A DNA stretch of 64,000 bases from Armatimonadota bacterium (GCA_020850315.1 JADZEY010000124.1:35724-99723), one strand, 5' to 3'; counted from the first letter of the stretch, positions 28,087-37,147 are shown. Numbers and translations: made by a program. Notes: generated from the letters alone by a model not told the origin.

Positions 28087-28181
28087 CGGTATCAGTTCGG
28101 ATATTCGGTCTTCGGTTCGGTTACGTGGTGTACGGCGTATCAACTCGGGGCACGCGCGCGCGCAAGTCGGGCGCGCGCCGC
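28087..28181 (-). other. Intergenic alternating CG tract and GC-rich hairpin
   Basis: Between two minus-strand genes, 28151-28164 is a 14-base run of strictly alternating purine and pyrimidine (mostly CG), and GCGCGCGC recurs at 28171-28178. The two can pair as an RNA stem and the first could adopt Z-DNA. Could modulate read-through from the upstream to the downstream gene. Speculative. Confidence 0.4.
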
Positions 28182-29987
28182 CTATGGTCTATCAACAACG
28201 ATCAGCAGCGGTTCGTTCCGTTCCGGCGCAAGCTGGTCGAACAAGGTCCATCGGTAGCATTGGGGAAGATTCTCTGGCAAGCCAATCGTGACCGCTTGGC
28301 CCGGGTTCAGCAATCCAAAATTCAGCCGGGGAATTCCACCAATTCCCAGCGGCGGAGCAAACTGGGCGTAGGTTGGGGTGAAGACCGAGGTAAAATGATG
28401 CGGCACAACATCATTGTTCACCAGGGTGACGGTGCGGCCCGTACGCGAAAGGGAAAGTTGATTGGTGGAAAAACTGGTGAACGTCCGCCCGCCACGGCTG
28501 ACGCTGCGAACCTCAATCGTATCCCCCACGCTTCCACCTGGCTCGAATGCAAACTCACGGTCGCCGGTGCGGTGGCCGCCAGCAAACAGATACTCGCCAT
28601 AAACAGGGCTAACCTGATGCCGCGTGATTCCGCTGGAACGCCCCAACACATCCACCACAACGCCAGTGATGATGAACGTTGTCATCTCCGTCCCGGCAAG
28701 CTCAGCCGGGGAGAATGTTGTTCCGCCGGCAATGGTGTTGTTCTCCCGCTGGCGGTAGATAAACTGCCGCAGCAGCGAGTCATTCCCCGATGCCGTCAGG
28801 GCACTGATGCGAAGGTCAATGTGGTCAATCGGTGCCGAGTGGCGCATGATCCAGCGGAGCCGAACGCGGTCGGCCCGCCCCGACTTGCTGGCCGGGATGG
28901 AGTCAGTAATCGTGATGGAAGGGCGCGCACCGCAGATGCCCCCTTCGGTTGCTGTTTCGTTCGGAGTGTTGGGCCGGAACAGCCGTGCGTTGTTGTCGTG
29001 GTAGTTCTTCAGAAACGGAGCTTCAAGCTGAACGAATCCGAACCCCACGGTTGTTGGACGGCCGGGAAGTGTTCCTCCGTTTCCATCCATCCTTTTCCCC
29101 TGTTCGCCGATGCTTCCGCTGGGCAGGATTGGATAATCGCTGCCGTCGTTGCTGTTGGCGGCCTTGTTGGGGTTGTAGCGGAACCACCAGATTTCACTTT
29201 CGCCAATCGCATATCCATCCCCAACCGCTTTGATCTGCCACGCATATCTGCGCCCTTCAACGAACGAGCGCGAAGCAAGCGGGTAGCGAAGCGTGGTGAT
29301 TCCAGCAGCGGAAGTAGTGAACCACGCGGGGTTGGATTGCATGGCATCGTACGGGGTCTGCCGTCCTAACATTTCAACAATGCGAAGCTGGTAGCGTGGT
29401 GTCTGGGCGGGTTTCAGCGGCGCGGGGGGAAGCCATGTGAACTGCGGCTGTTTATCGCTAACGTCCGATTCATCGTTGGGGAACACCAACACCGGCGGCG
29501 ATTGCGGCTGGACTTCGGCGGTCTTGCAATCGCTTCCAATCACCTCCGGCACCGGAATCGTGTTGCCGTTGCGGGCCACAGCGTTCACATAGACGCAGAT
29601 GGTGTAATTGCCCGCCGGAACCGTTCCGGTTTGGGTGAACACGGCCTTGTACTCTGGGTCGGAAGAATCAAGTTTGACTGGTGAAATATCCACTCCACTC
29701 ACCATCTTTGTGGTGTTGGCCGGAACAACGAACGTGGCGGTGTGGGCATCGGCAATTTGGCCATCTCTATCATGCGTTGCGATGCCGCGCAGGAACACCA
29801 GATACTCATCAGCAGTGGTGTTGATGATGGTGATTTTCCAGAGATCGGCAACCTTCAACTGGTTGCGTGGCGGCTGCTGAAGCATCACCTGCACTTGGCT
29901 TACGGCAGCCCCGCAAGCAAGCAGCCAAATGGCAGCAATCAGCCGAAGCCGCCGCAGCGATAATCGTGGTATCAAGTTCCTATCCAT
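28182..29987 (-). CDS. Exported Ig/FN3-like envelope protein
   Basis: 601 residues from the ATG at 29987, where a signal peptide begins (LIPRLSLRRLRLIAAIWLLACGAAVSQ). The frame is open upstream for 112 codons that do not look coding. A beta-sandwich domain with a possible transglutaminase-free Ig pattern comes first, then FN3-like sequence (PRYQLRIVEML ... RRYAWQIKAVG). The C terminus (VTLVNNDVVPHHFTSVF) resembles the copper-type plastocyanin fold in its hydrophobic pattern, but lacks an obvious His-Cys-His set, so no copper claim is made. Paired with the downstream barrel-like gene (95 bases). Not recognised beyond this. Confidence 0.65.
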   Translation of the reverse strand: MDRNLIPRLSLRRLRLIAAIWLLACGAAVSQVQVMLQQPPRNQLKVADLWKITIINTTADEYLVFLRGIATHDRDGQIADAHTATFVVPANTTKMVSGVDISPVKLDSSDPEYKAVFTQTGTVPAGNYTICVYVNAVARNGNTIPVPEVIGSDCKTAEVQPQSPPVLVFPNDESDVSDKQPQFTWLPPAPLKPAQTPRYQLRIVEMLGRQTPYDAMQSNPAWFTTSAAGITTLRYPLASRSFVEGRRYAWQIKAVGDGYAIGESEIWWFRYNPNKAANSNDGSDYPILPSGSIGEQGKRMDGNGGTLPGRPTTVGFGFVQLEAPFLKNYHDNNARLFRPNTPNETATEGGICGARPSITITDSIPASKSGRADRVRLRWIMRHSAPIDHIDLRISALTASGNDSLLRQFIYRQRENNTIAGGTTFSPAELAGTEMTTFIITGVVVDVLGRSSGITRHQVSPVYGEYLFAGGHRTGDREFAFEPGGSVGDTIEVRSVSRGGRTFTSFSTNQLSLSRTGRTVTLVNNDVVPHHFTSVFTPTYAQFAPPLGIGGIPRLNFGLLNPGQAVTIGLPENLPQCYRWTLFDQLAPERNEPLLIVVDRP

Positions 29988-30186
29988 ACGTTCGTTGTGT
30001 GCCTTGTGTGTACCTTTGGGCCGATTGAGTTGGGGGTGCGGGATGAAACAGCTACAATCTTGCAATTGTTCCGCTAACCGCCAATGGGAGAAATAGAGTT
30101 TATCGGGGGAAATCAAAAAAAAGTTAGAGTCTGGCAGTATTACCACCTCCTTTGCCCGATTTCCACCAGACCGAATCTGAACAGAC
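29988..30186. other. Divergent intergenic region
   Basis: 199 bases separating two divergent genes (minus 28182-29987, plus 30187-31080). I found no convincing promoter boxes, repeats or RNA. No gene supported. Confidence 0.4.
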
Positions 30187-31080
30187 ATGATGAACAACTG
30201 TATGCCACAAGTAGCCTTCCGCCCATGCGGCCACTGGTTGGCGGTGTTCCTTTTGCTCTCCATTACCTCCTGCGGCGACCGCACCGGATCAACCGGAGGA
30301 GAGCCGAAGCACACCGCCGCCAAACCTGCCGAAACAGCAGCTTCGACTCCAGAACAACCACCAACTCACACCGGACCAAACATCACGGTGGGAATGCCGG
30401 AGCGGGATCAAAAAGTGACGGGTGGGTTTGTGCTGAAAGGGGAAGCACGCGCGTTCGAAAACACCGTGAACTACCGTGTGGTTGGCGAACGGGGGGAACA
30501 GGTAGCAGAAGGAAATCTGATGGCCGTTGGCGATGTGGGAACAATGAACCCATTCACCACCGAAGTGACGCTGCCGCGAAATTATGCAGGGCGCGCAACA
30601 GTAGAAGTCTTCCAGTACTCTGCCCGCGACGGACGCCCGGTTGACGTTGTGAAAATTCCGATAGCCGTGCGCAGCCAACCGGCAACCGCAACCGACGGAG
30701 CAACCGTTCGGGTGTTTTTCACCAACGCAGCAATGAACGGCAACGGCGATTGCCGCAACGTCTTCTCGATAGAACGTCCCCGTGGTTCCTCTGCTGCGGT
30801 GGCCGAACACGCGCTGAAAGAACTTCTTGCCGGCCCCACCAGCAGCGACCGCGAAGCTGGCTACGCAACCGAGCTCCCACGCGGGGTGATGTTGCGTGGT
30901 ATCCGAATCACCAACGGCGTGGCGGTGGCCAACTTCAGCAGCCAGCTGCGAAGCTCGGCCGGGGCCTGCCGCGCCGAAGCAATCCGTGCCCAGATTGAGC
31001 GGACGTTGTTCCAATTCCCTTCCGTCCAGTCGGTGATTATTCAGGTGGAAGGGAAGGAAGAGGAGGTGCTGGAGCCGTAG
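30187..31080 (+). CDS. GerMN/Gmad2 domain lipoprotein
   Basis: 297 residues. The N terminus has a lipoprotein signal with lipobox ITSC (LLLSITSCGD), so it should be lipid-anchored. Residues about 60-160 form a Gmad2-type Ig-like domain (ITVGMPERDQKVTGGFVLKG), and 165-297 a GerMN domain (VRVFFTNAAMNGNGDCRNVF ... HALKELLAGPTSSDREAGYATELP), the pairing known from spore-germination and sporulation lipoproteins but also found in many non-sporulating bacteria. Probably binds peptidoglycan or another envelope ligand. The neighbouring pseudogene lies on the other strand. Start could also be the second Met. Confidence 0.87.
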   Translation: MMNNCMPQVAFRPCGHWLAVFLLLSITSCGDRTGSTGGEPKHTAAKPAETAASTPEQPPTHTGPNITVGMPERDQKVTGGFVLKGEARAFENTVNYRVVGERGEQVAEGNLMAVGDVGTMNPFTTEVTLPRNYAGRATVEVFQYSARDGRPVDVVKIPIAVRSQPATATDGATVRVFFTNAAMNGNGDCRNVFSIERPRGSSAAVAEHALKELLAGPTSSDREAGYATELPRGVMLRGIRITNGVAVANFSSQLRSSAGACRAEAIRAQIERTLFQFPSVQSVIIQVEGKEEEVLEP

Positions 31081-31086
31081 CTCCGT

Positions 31087-31691
31087 TTACTCTTTCCCAA
31101 TCCAATCTACCCCTTGCCCCGTGGCTTGGCGCAAGCGTTCAATCAGCTGGCCAGCATGGTGTTGGATGTGGCGGATGTTATAGATGTGGAGTTCAGCCCG
31201 GTTGAATGGCAACCACGGGAACCCCCGACTCTGCATCGAACACCTCGGCTTGAAGCCGTGATCCCACCTGCTGTTGGGTCAAGGCGAGGTATTCCAAAAT
31301 TTCTTCCGGTGTGTAGGGATTGCTGATGTCAGGAGGGGTGTGTGGCGGCCACGGCAATGGCCCCATAAACTGTTGGTTCGCTCGCCACTTTGCCCACGGA
31401 ACAACATCTTGTTGGGTAGGAGCCAAATAGAGATGAGCGTAGAAAATTGTGTGATAGGCGATATGCCAAAAGCGATTATACTCGAGTGCGTTGAGATTGC
31501 GAAATTCGATCCCTGTCGGGCCTTGTAGATACTCGGCTCGCGGGTAGCAATTTCACAAACTGAAAGCACGTGAGTATACCATAGTTGCCGTCATCCCAGA
31601 GTTCGGATGGGCATTGCTGGATTGCGCGTTCCATCATGCGGAATGCGGCTGTGTACTGTGAGCCTAATGCTGATTGAAGAAGCTGTTCCAT
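31087..31691 (-). pseudogene. DinB-like gene broken by two frameshifts
   Basis: I translated all three minus-strand frames. Frame 1 starts at 31691 (MEQLLQSALGSQYTAAFRMMERAIQ), then a shift near 31550 leads into a frame with EYNRFWHIAYHTIFYAHLYL, and a second shift at a run of five C near 31220 leads into a frame with WLPFNRAELHIYNIRHIQHH and a stop at 31087. Together these make a DinB-superfamily protein of about 200 residues; such proteins often use His residues for metal binding (HIAYH, HIQHHAGQ). Removing one G from the G run restores the second reading frame. Either a real pseudogene or sequencing errors in homopolymers. Confidence 0.78.
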
Positions 31692-31706
31692 ACTGTTGAA
31701 ACCCGC

Positions 31707-32597
31707 TTATGATGGAATTTTTGATGCTTTGCGTTCATACCCCTCCCGATTCGCTATCCAAAACGGTTCCAATTTCTGCTCGGCTGATTCTTGGTCTGTT
31801 TCGTACTCCAGCACCCAATCGCGCAAGCCGGGGTGGGTGTAGATCTCGGGTGTGGTATCCCCAATGGAGTTGGCGATTTCGCTGGCAACGCTATCGGCAG
31901 TAAGCAGCGGAAGTGGGGGGGGAAGCTCACGATTCATCTGTTGGGCAAGTTGGCTGCCGCGTTCCCGTTCGTAGTCGAACAGCTCCAGCATTGGGCCACC
32001 TTCGGCGGCGATTGCCCAATCGGTCAGGGTTCCGGCGGCAATGATAGTTGTGGCAATCACCCCGGTTCCGGCAAGCTCGGCGCGGAGTGCACGGGTGAAG
32101 CCAACGGTTGCATGCTTTGCCGCAACGTAGGCAGCATTCCCGGGGAACCCGATTTTTCCCGCCACCGAGGCAACGTTGACAATCTGCCCGCGCCCCAACG
32201 GAACCATGTGCCGCAACGCCGCCGCTGTGCCATACCACAGCGAAAAAACATTCACCCGAAAGATGCTTTCCAGCTGATCCTGTGGCGTGTCGTGGATGTA
32301 GGCGTTGTTCCCCCGGCCAGCGTTGTTCACCAGAACGTGAAGCTGGCCAAACCGCGCAATCGTCTCGGCAACTGCGCCTTCCACTTGCTCCCGAATGGTG
32401 ACATCGCAGGCCAGCGGCAGTGCGGTTCCACCAGCAGCTTCAACTTCGCTGGCAACTTCCGCAAGAAGCGGGGCGCGGCGGGCAACAAGCGCAAGCCGTG
32501 CACCGCTTGGGGCAAGCCGAAACGCCAGCGCTCGCCCAATTCCGCTGCTTGCGCCGGTGATAAGAATAACGGGGGATGCGCCGAACGTTTGGGACAT
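31707..32597 (-). CDS. Short-chain dehydrogenase/reductase (SDR)
   Basis: 296 residues, classical SDR. The NAD(P)-binding motif TGASSGIG is at 14-21, NNAG near 90, the catalytic Ser in the VASVAGKIGFPG segment and Tyr-x3-Lys as YVAAK near 156-160. An arginine-rich stretch after strand 2 (VARRAPLL) suggests NADP(H). Substrate unknown. Cytosolic; no signal or membrane segment. A REP/MITE-like element lies 80 bases upstream of its start. No relation to the neighbouring DinB-like pseudogene or protease is evident. Confidence 0.9.
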   Translation of the reverse strand: MSQTFGASPVILITGASSGIGRALAFRLAPSGARLALVARRAPLLAEVASEVEAAGGTALPLACDVTIREQVEGAVAETIARFGQLHVLVNNAGRGNNAYIHDTPQDQLESIFRVNVFSLWYGTAAALRHMVPLGRGQIVNVASVAGKIGFPGNAAYVAAKHATVGFTRALRAELAGTGVIATTIIAAGTLTDWAIAAEGGPMLELFDYERERGSQLAQQMNRELPPPLPLLTADSVASEIANSIGDTTPEIYTHPGLRDWVLEYETDQESAEQKLEPFWIANREGYERKASKIPS

Positions 32598-32677
32598 GGC
32601 TGATGAGGTTTTATACTGGCACGAAAGGCGATTGCGAAAGTATCAAGACAATGAAGGCGCGGTGCGTCCCCCCCCCA

Positions 32678-32790
32678 TCATTGCAAGGAGTCCTCGACGA
32701 AGCAATCTCACCAGTTGCTGAGATAATCCGGAGCCGCACCGTGGGATGGGCTTGCGCCGCTGCTTCGTCGCTTATCGCTCCTTGCAATGA
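32678..32790. repeat. REP/MITE-like palindromic element
   Basis: A 113-base element between two genes. Outer arms TCATTGCAAGGAG (32678-32690) and CTCCTTGCAATGA (32778-32790) are a perfect 13-base inverted repeat; inner arms CGACGAAGCA (32695-32704) and TGCTTCGTCG (32761-32770) are a perfect ten-base pair. The sequence resembles the widespread extragenic repeat that reads TCATTGCGAGGAGC...CGACGAAGCAATC in many genomes. Probably mobilised in trans by a REP-associated transposase; none is in the window. Confidence 0.75.
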
Positions 32791-32816
32791 CGGACAGAGG
32801 GAGCTATCGAGTAATC

Positions 32817-35648
32817 TTAACGGGCCACCACCACTTTCCGCACAAGCTGTTCCCCCTCAACATCCACCACGCAGAAGTAGCTGCCGGACGGGAGGGCCGA
32901 AGCGTCGAAGCGGAGAGTATGGTTCCCCGACTCCCGCTCCCCACTGGCCACGATAATCGCTGGCCGGCCTGCCAAATCGTAGATTTTTAGAGTAAGATTG
33001 CGGCGGTCGCGTAGCTGGATATTCACCGTGCCGGTGTTGCTTCGTGGGTCAATCGTGGCCGATTCCAGGGTTGCACCGTTTGCGGTGGTGGCCGATTCCG
33101 TTACGCCGCTGAACCCCGCTGTGCTGAAGCTAAAGGTGGTGGACCACGGCCCGGTTCCAACACTGTTCTTTCCCGCAACACGCCAGTAGTAGGTGGTGTT
33201 GGGGCTAAGGCTGCCAACGGTTTGCGAGGTTCCCGCAATGGCGTTGTTATCCAGCGATAGGGTTCCGCTGAAATCATTGTTGGTGGCAACTTGGGCGTGG
33301 TACGTTGCCGCCGTCGCGCTGCTTTGCCACTGAAGCTGTACCGAGCTTGGCTGGTTTGCCGCGCTGTTCGGCGGCAGAAGCAACGCGGGTGCTGCCGGGG
33401 CAACGCTCCCTTCTTTGGATTGCGCCAAAATCTCCTGGTCGCTTAACGCACGGCGGTAGATTCGGACCTCATCAATCGTCCCTTTGGTGTATTCGGTTGC
33501 CCCGCGCGCACCAACAAACAGTGGGGCTTTTGCCGTCACCAATGTCTCGGTTTTGGCTTCGCTGGCCACCTGTGTGCCATCCAGATAGATCTTCATGGCG
33601 GAACCATCGAACACAAACGCGGCGTGATACCACTTGTTCGCCGTCAGGGTTGGCCCCCAGACTTGGAACGGTGTGCCGCTTCCGTTGAAGTAGGCAGCAA
33701 TTCCCAGCCTTCCGTCCCAACTGTAGGTGAAGAACATGGCATCAACTTCCCAGTTCTGCCCCACCATTGTTTGGATCCCTGTTGTGTTGTCCAACTTGAA
33801 CCAGTAGGAGGCGGTGAAGGTGGTGAAGTTGGAGATATAATCGGGAGCCGAAAGCGCGGAGCTTCCGTTGAAGGCGTAGGCGCTGTTGGCATTGCCAAGC
33901 CGATCGGCGGTCAGCGTTGCGTTGCCCGATGCAGGATAGTAGCCGCAGCCAGCTTCATCAAGTGAGTTTCCGCTGAATGGATAGTAGAGCACCAGCCCGC
34001 TGGCATCGCTCTGCACAATGCTGAATGACTTCATCGAGGTGTCGGCAACGGCGGGGTTTGCGCTGTTGCTGATCCGCACCCGCATGGTTGGCGAGCAAAC
34101 TTGCGGAAGGGTCCAGTTGTAAGATTCATCGGCAGCGGGAAGGTCGGCGGCAATCAATGTCCAATCGCTTCCGTTGTTGCGGCTGTACTCCAGCGTCACC
34201 TTCTCCACCCCGGATGATCGCCACCGGACTTGTGTTGCTGTGCCAGCATCGTAGCTCTCCTCACCATGCGGGTTCAGCAGCATCACCCGTGCGGTTGCTG
34301 GTTGGCTGATGCAGGTTGCGGCTTCGGCGGTTTGGCGGATGAGCGCGGCAACCTGCGGCAGGAAGGTCATCCGAAGCGTGTAGCCAAGTCCAGCATCGTT
34401 GTTGGTTCCGCCGCAGTAGCTCATAATCGAGCCGGGGTTTGGTTTTTTCTGCTGGCCTTCGGGAAGGCATTTCCCTTCTATCCCCTCATCCACAACGCAG
34501 GTATCAATCGGCGCGCCCCAGTAGCAGTTGTGGCTGTGTGGTGCGTTGAAGTTGTGGCCGATCTCATGCGCGGCAATGTACACGTCGTAGCTGAAGCCGT
34601 AGGTTGGCAGCGGGTTGCTGGCCTGGACGGAGATCACGCTGAACCCCTTGTCGGGATTCTTCCCGCAGAGTGCTTCGAAGAACCCATATCCCCCACCGCC
34701 ATAATTGATGGAGGTTGCCACTTGGAAAATATCCCGCTGGACGCTGGCGTAGTTCTCCTTCCAGTATGGCCCGGCTTTGTCGCGCAGGGCAAACGGGTCC
34801 CCTTTCACGCCGTAGGGGTCGGCGGGGGCGTTGGTCCATGTCTTCATCCAAGGGATGTGGATGGTGATGTGGGCTTCATCTTCGTAGATGCTGCTGACCA
34901 CTGCGTACATCGCCACGGCGTAGGCTTGCGCTTTGGCAACGGTCCCGCCAGTCGCGGTGAAAAACTCACTGTCGGTCTCCACGGCAAGCTCAACTTCCAG
35001 GATGTTTTTTGCAGCAAGAACATCGGCGGCCATTGGTGGCGGTGGGATTGGTGGAAGCGCGTCCATCTGCTCCACGGTTCCGCAGGCAAAGTTGCCAGCG
35101 TGAAGGTCAATCTGCTTGGTTGCCACCATCACATGATCCCCGATTTCTTGTTGGATCGGGTCGGTGGTTGGTCCAAGCATATACGCGCTGCCGTCGGCGT
35201 ACTCGATCACCGTTAGCATCTGGTTGGTGTTGGCTTCGTAGGTCAGCCAGACTTTGGATCCCGGCGCGTTGGCAACGGTTCCGGTATAAAGCACCACATT
35301 GGGGCCATCGGTTAGAATGTCGCCGGTTGGGGTTGCCACAACAAATTTTGTGGTGCGATCAACGGCCAAGCGGCGGCGTTGCAGCCGCAGGTCTCCTGTA
35401 CTGTTCGGGGTGGTGGGGAAGTCGGTGAGTTGCAGCTGGTTCGGGGATGACAACAACCGGCTTGCTTGGGCTGGGCTAAGCGTGGCATAGAGTGTTGCCC
35501 CCCTTGCTGTTAGTGTTGATGCTGGTTGGGTGTGGGTGAACAAGGAGTGCCCACTAATCGTGGCCGATGGCACGCTCCGTTGAGCATGGGCAAGCGAACA
35601 CAAAGCAATCAGCAGCGTGGGAAGCAGAAGAAGTCGCGGTCGGTTCAT
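32817..35648 (-). CDS. Reprolysin-like (M12B) T9SS metalloprotease with LamG and FN3 domains
   Basis: 943 residues. Signal peptide (MNRPRLLLLPTLLIALCSLAHAQ). After a prodomain, the zinc motif HEIGHNFNAPH is at 361-371 and a Met-turn-like SIMSYCGG near 420, as in reprolysins. Residues about 560-740 are a LamG-like domain (LVLYYPFSGNSLDEAG ... GTIDEVRIYRRALSDQEI), followed by FN3-like sequence (APALLLPPNSAANQ ... VGTGPWSTTFSF). The C terminus is a T9SS sorting domain (NLTLKIYDLAGRPAII ... SGSYFCVVDVEGE). A secreted or surface-anchored protease. Its C terminus faces the REP-like element. Long antisense open frames are shadows. Confidence 0.9.
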   Translation of the reverse strand: MNRPRLLLLPTLLIALCSLAHAQRSVPSATISGHSLFTHTQPASTLTARGATLYATLSPAQASRLLSSPNQLQLTDFPTTPNSTGDLRLQRRRLAVDRTTKFVVATPTGDILTDGPNVVLYTGTVANAPGSKVWLTYEANTNQMLTVIEYADGSAYMLGPTTDPIQQEIGDHVMVATKQIDLHAGNFACGTVEQMDALPPIPPPPMAADVLAAKNILEVELAVETDSEFFTATGGTVAKAQAYAVAMYAVVSSIYEDEAHITIHIPWMKTWTNAPADPYGVKGDPFALRDKAGPYWKENYASVQRDIFQVATSINYGGGGYGFFEALCGKNPDKGFSVISVQASNPLPTYGFSYDVYIAAHEIGHNFNAPHSHNCYWGAPIDTCVVDEGIEGKCLPEGQQKKPNPGSIMSYCGGTNNDAGLGYTLRMTFLPQVAALIRQTAEAATCISQPATARVMLLNPHGEESYDAGTATQVRWRSSGVEKVTLEYSRNNGSDWTLIAADLPAADESYNWTLPQVCSPTMRVRISNSANPAVADTSMKSFSIVQSDASGLVLYYPFSGNSLDEAGCGYYPASGNATLTADRLGNANSAYAFNGSSALSAPDYISNFTTFTASYWFKLDNTTGIQTMVGQNWEVDAMFFTYSWDGRLGIAAYFNGSGTPFQVWGPTLTANKWYHAAFVFDGSAMKIYLDGTQVASEAKTETLVTAKAPLFVGARGATEYTKGTIDEVRIYRRALSDQEILAQSKEGSVAPAAPALLLPPNSAANQPSSVQLQWQSSATAATYHAQVATNNDFSGTLSLDNNAIAGTSQTVGSLSPNTTYYWRVAGKNSVGTGPWSTTFSFSTAGFSGVTESATTANGATLESATIDPRSNTGTVNIQLRDRRNLTLKIYDLAGRPAIIVASGERESGNHTLRFDASALPSGSYFCVVDVEGEQLVRKVVVAR

Positions 35649-35763
35649 GGCAGGATTACGTTGATGGAGAGAAGAACGGATTGATGCTTGCCCGAATATA
35701 CGGCATCAGTCGCCAGAGATAAACGGAGAATTTTTTGGGGGAAGGGGATTGCTATGCCGCTTG

Positions 35764-36435
35764 CTACACCCCTTTCCTTCGCCCGAACAGCAACACCGCT
35801 GCGGCTGCGCCAAGAACCTGAGCAGCGATAAATCCGGGTACATCGGCAGGACGAATTCCGGTAAAGGTGTCGCTGGTCATGCGCGCAAGGGTCATGGCAG
35901 GGTTGGCAAAGGAGGAGGAGGAAGTGAACCAGATGGCTGTAAAAATATACAGACCCACAACGGTCGGAATCTTCTCCGGACGGCTGCGGGCGGTTCCAAG
36001 GATTACTGCCAGCAATCCGAACGTCGCCACAAACTCGCTCAACAATTTCGCCATGCCGGAGTATTCGTGGGTGGAGATAAAGAAGGCTGGTTGCTGGAAC
36101 ATCAGATTGGCAACGGCAACCCCAGCAAAAGCACCAACAGCTTGAGCAAGGATATACGCGGGAACATCGCTCCATTGCATTGCTCCGCCGTAGGCTTCGC
36201 TTAGCGTCACCAGCGGGTTGAAATGTGCGCCGGAGACTCCCCCGAAGGTGGTGATTAATGCAATCAGCGCGCCGGCCGTTGCCAGCGAATTTGCCAATAG
36301 TGCAACGGCCAGATTCCCTTCCGCTAAATGTTCCCCCATGATTCCCGATCCCACCACGGCCGCCAGCAGCAATGCTGTCCCAAGCCCTTCGGCCAAAATT
36401 TTCTGCGGAAGGCTTGGGGTCCTCTGGTTTGTCAT
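35764..36435 (-). CDS. MIP-family channel (aquaporin/aquaglyceroporin), probable arsenite route
   Basis: 223 residues from the ATG at 36435; an alternative ATG 16 codons upstream gives MYYRIHRTR. Six transmembrane helices. The two pore loops carry HFNPL (an NPA variant) and FANPA, the MIP hallmark. MIP channels move water, glycerol or As(OH)3. It is 129 bases downstream of the arsI-like gene on the same strand, near a divergent arsR, and MIP channels of ars operons (AqpS of Sinorhizobium) are known to export arsenite. A hairpin lies in the gap, so it may be under separate control. Substrate inferred from context. Confidence 0.85.
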   Translation of the reverse strand: MTNQRTPSLPQKILAEGLGTALLLAAVVGSGIMGEHLAEGNLAVALLANSLATAGALIALITTFGGVSGAHFNPLVTLSEAYGGAMQWSDVPAYILAQAVGAFAGVAVANLMFQQPAFFISTHEYSGMAKLLSEFVATFGLLAVILGTARSRPEKIPTVVGLYIFTAIWFTSSSSFANPAMTLARMTSDTFTGIRPADVPGFIAAQVLGAAAAVLLFGRRKGV

Positions 36436-36487
36436 TTCGATGTTGTTGATAGATGATCTGGTTCGGTGAATGCGATAATACAACAGA

Positions 36488-36515
36488 GGGAGGGTATCTG
36501 AGGATACCAGCTCCC
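36488..36515 (-). terminator. Hairpin between arsI-like and MIP genes (terminator or attenuator)
   Basis: GGGAGGGTATC (36488-36498) and GATACC plus CTCCC (36503-36508 and 36511-36515) form an 11-base stem with a two-base bulge and a TGAG loop. A TCTGTTG follows on the minus strand, so it is a weak terminator at best; read-through into the MIP gene is plausible. Confidence 0.45.
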
Positions 36516-36564
36516 TTCTGTTCTCTCAGTCTCCTATCATCCTTGCGGCGTGGGGGGATGCGGT

Positions 36565-37113
36565 TTACACCACGCAGCACGTTGCGCTGGCCGGAACATC
36601 CTTTTTTGTGCAGCAAGGTGTGGCTTCAGCAGTGGCAGCTGCCGTGGGCGTGGTGGCGGCGATGCCCGCAGTGTTCGCCGATTGTGGCGCACAGCAGGTG
36701 GTGCTTGCTGGGGTTTGTTCCGGCAGGTCATCTTCCAGCACGGCAAAGGCTTCCCACTCGTTTCCATCGGGGTCACGAACCCACGTTTTATCCTGCACTG
36801 CGTAGCAGCAAGCGGTTCCCATTTCGTCGCGGGTAAGCAGCCCTGCGGCAATCCATTCTTCCCGCACTTGCAGCACATCTTCGGTTGTGTCCAGTTGGAT
36901 GCCCAAGTGAGATAATGTCCCTTGCCCGTTCACGTTGGCGGCGTTCAGCGTAAGGTTCAGCGGTGGGTTAGCAACATCGAATTTGGCGTAGTTGCTTCGC
37001 AGTTTCATTGGCTCGATGCCGAAGAGCTTCCGGTAGAAATTGATGCTTTCGGTGATGTCGTTGACGTTCAAGGCAATGTGCGCTTTCAGTGCCGTTACTC
37101 TGTTGGTGGCCAT
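36565..37113 (-). CDS. arsI: ArsI/CadI-family VOC protein, probable C-As lyase
   Basis: 182 residues in the VOC (glyoxalase-like) fold. Metal-binding candidates in the right order are H12 (AHIALNV), H69 (LSHLGIQ) and an acidic residue near 119-121 (GNEWEAF). The vicinal cysteines C102-C103 (GTACC) match the pair that binds methylarsenite in ArsI. ArsI cleaves the C-As bond of MAs(III) to arsenite. The C-terminal 45 residues carry three more CC pairs (TTCC, PCC, ATCC), an odd Cys-rich tail. Shine-Dalgarno AGGAG is eight bases before the ATG. Divergent from arsR, with an operator-like repeat between them. CadI (cadmium-induced) is the alternative. Confidence 0.85.
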   Translation of the reverse strand: MATNRVTALKAHIALNVNDITESINFYRKLFGIEPMKLRSNYAKFDVANPPLNLTLNAANVNGQGTLSHLGIQLDTTEDVLQVREEWIAAGLLTRDEMGTACCYAVQDKTWVRDPDGNEWEAFAVLEDDLPEQTPASTTCCAPQSANTAGIAATTPTAAATAEATPCCTKKDVPASATCCVV

Positions 37114-37147
37114 GGTGGTTTCTCCTGTGTGATTACGTTGATAAATT

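Noticed and set aside
28841..29369. Extended plus-strand frames opposite the Ig/FN3-like gene
   Set aside because: No start signal, no motif, and they run through two genes of the other strand.
32668..32676. Run of nine C upstream of the SDR gene as a phase-variable tract
   Set aside because: It lies outside any gene and next to a repeat element; no promoter spacing could be shown to depend on it.
34230..35216. 328-codon open frame opposite the reprolysin-like protease
   Set aside because: Shadow of a GC-rich coding sequence, with no conserved motif, opposite a clearly coding gene.
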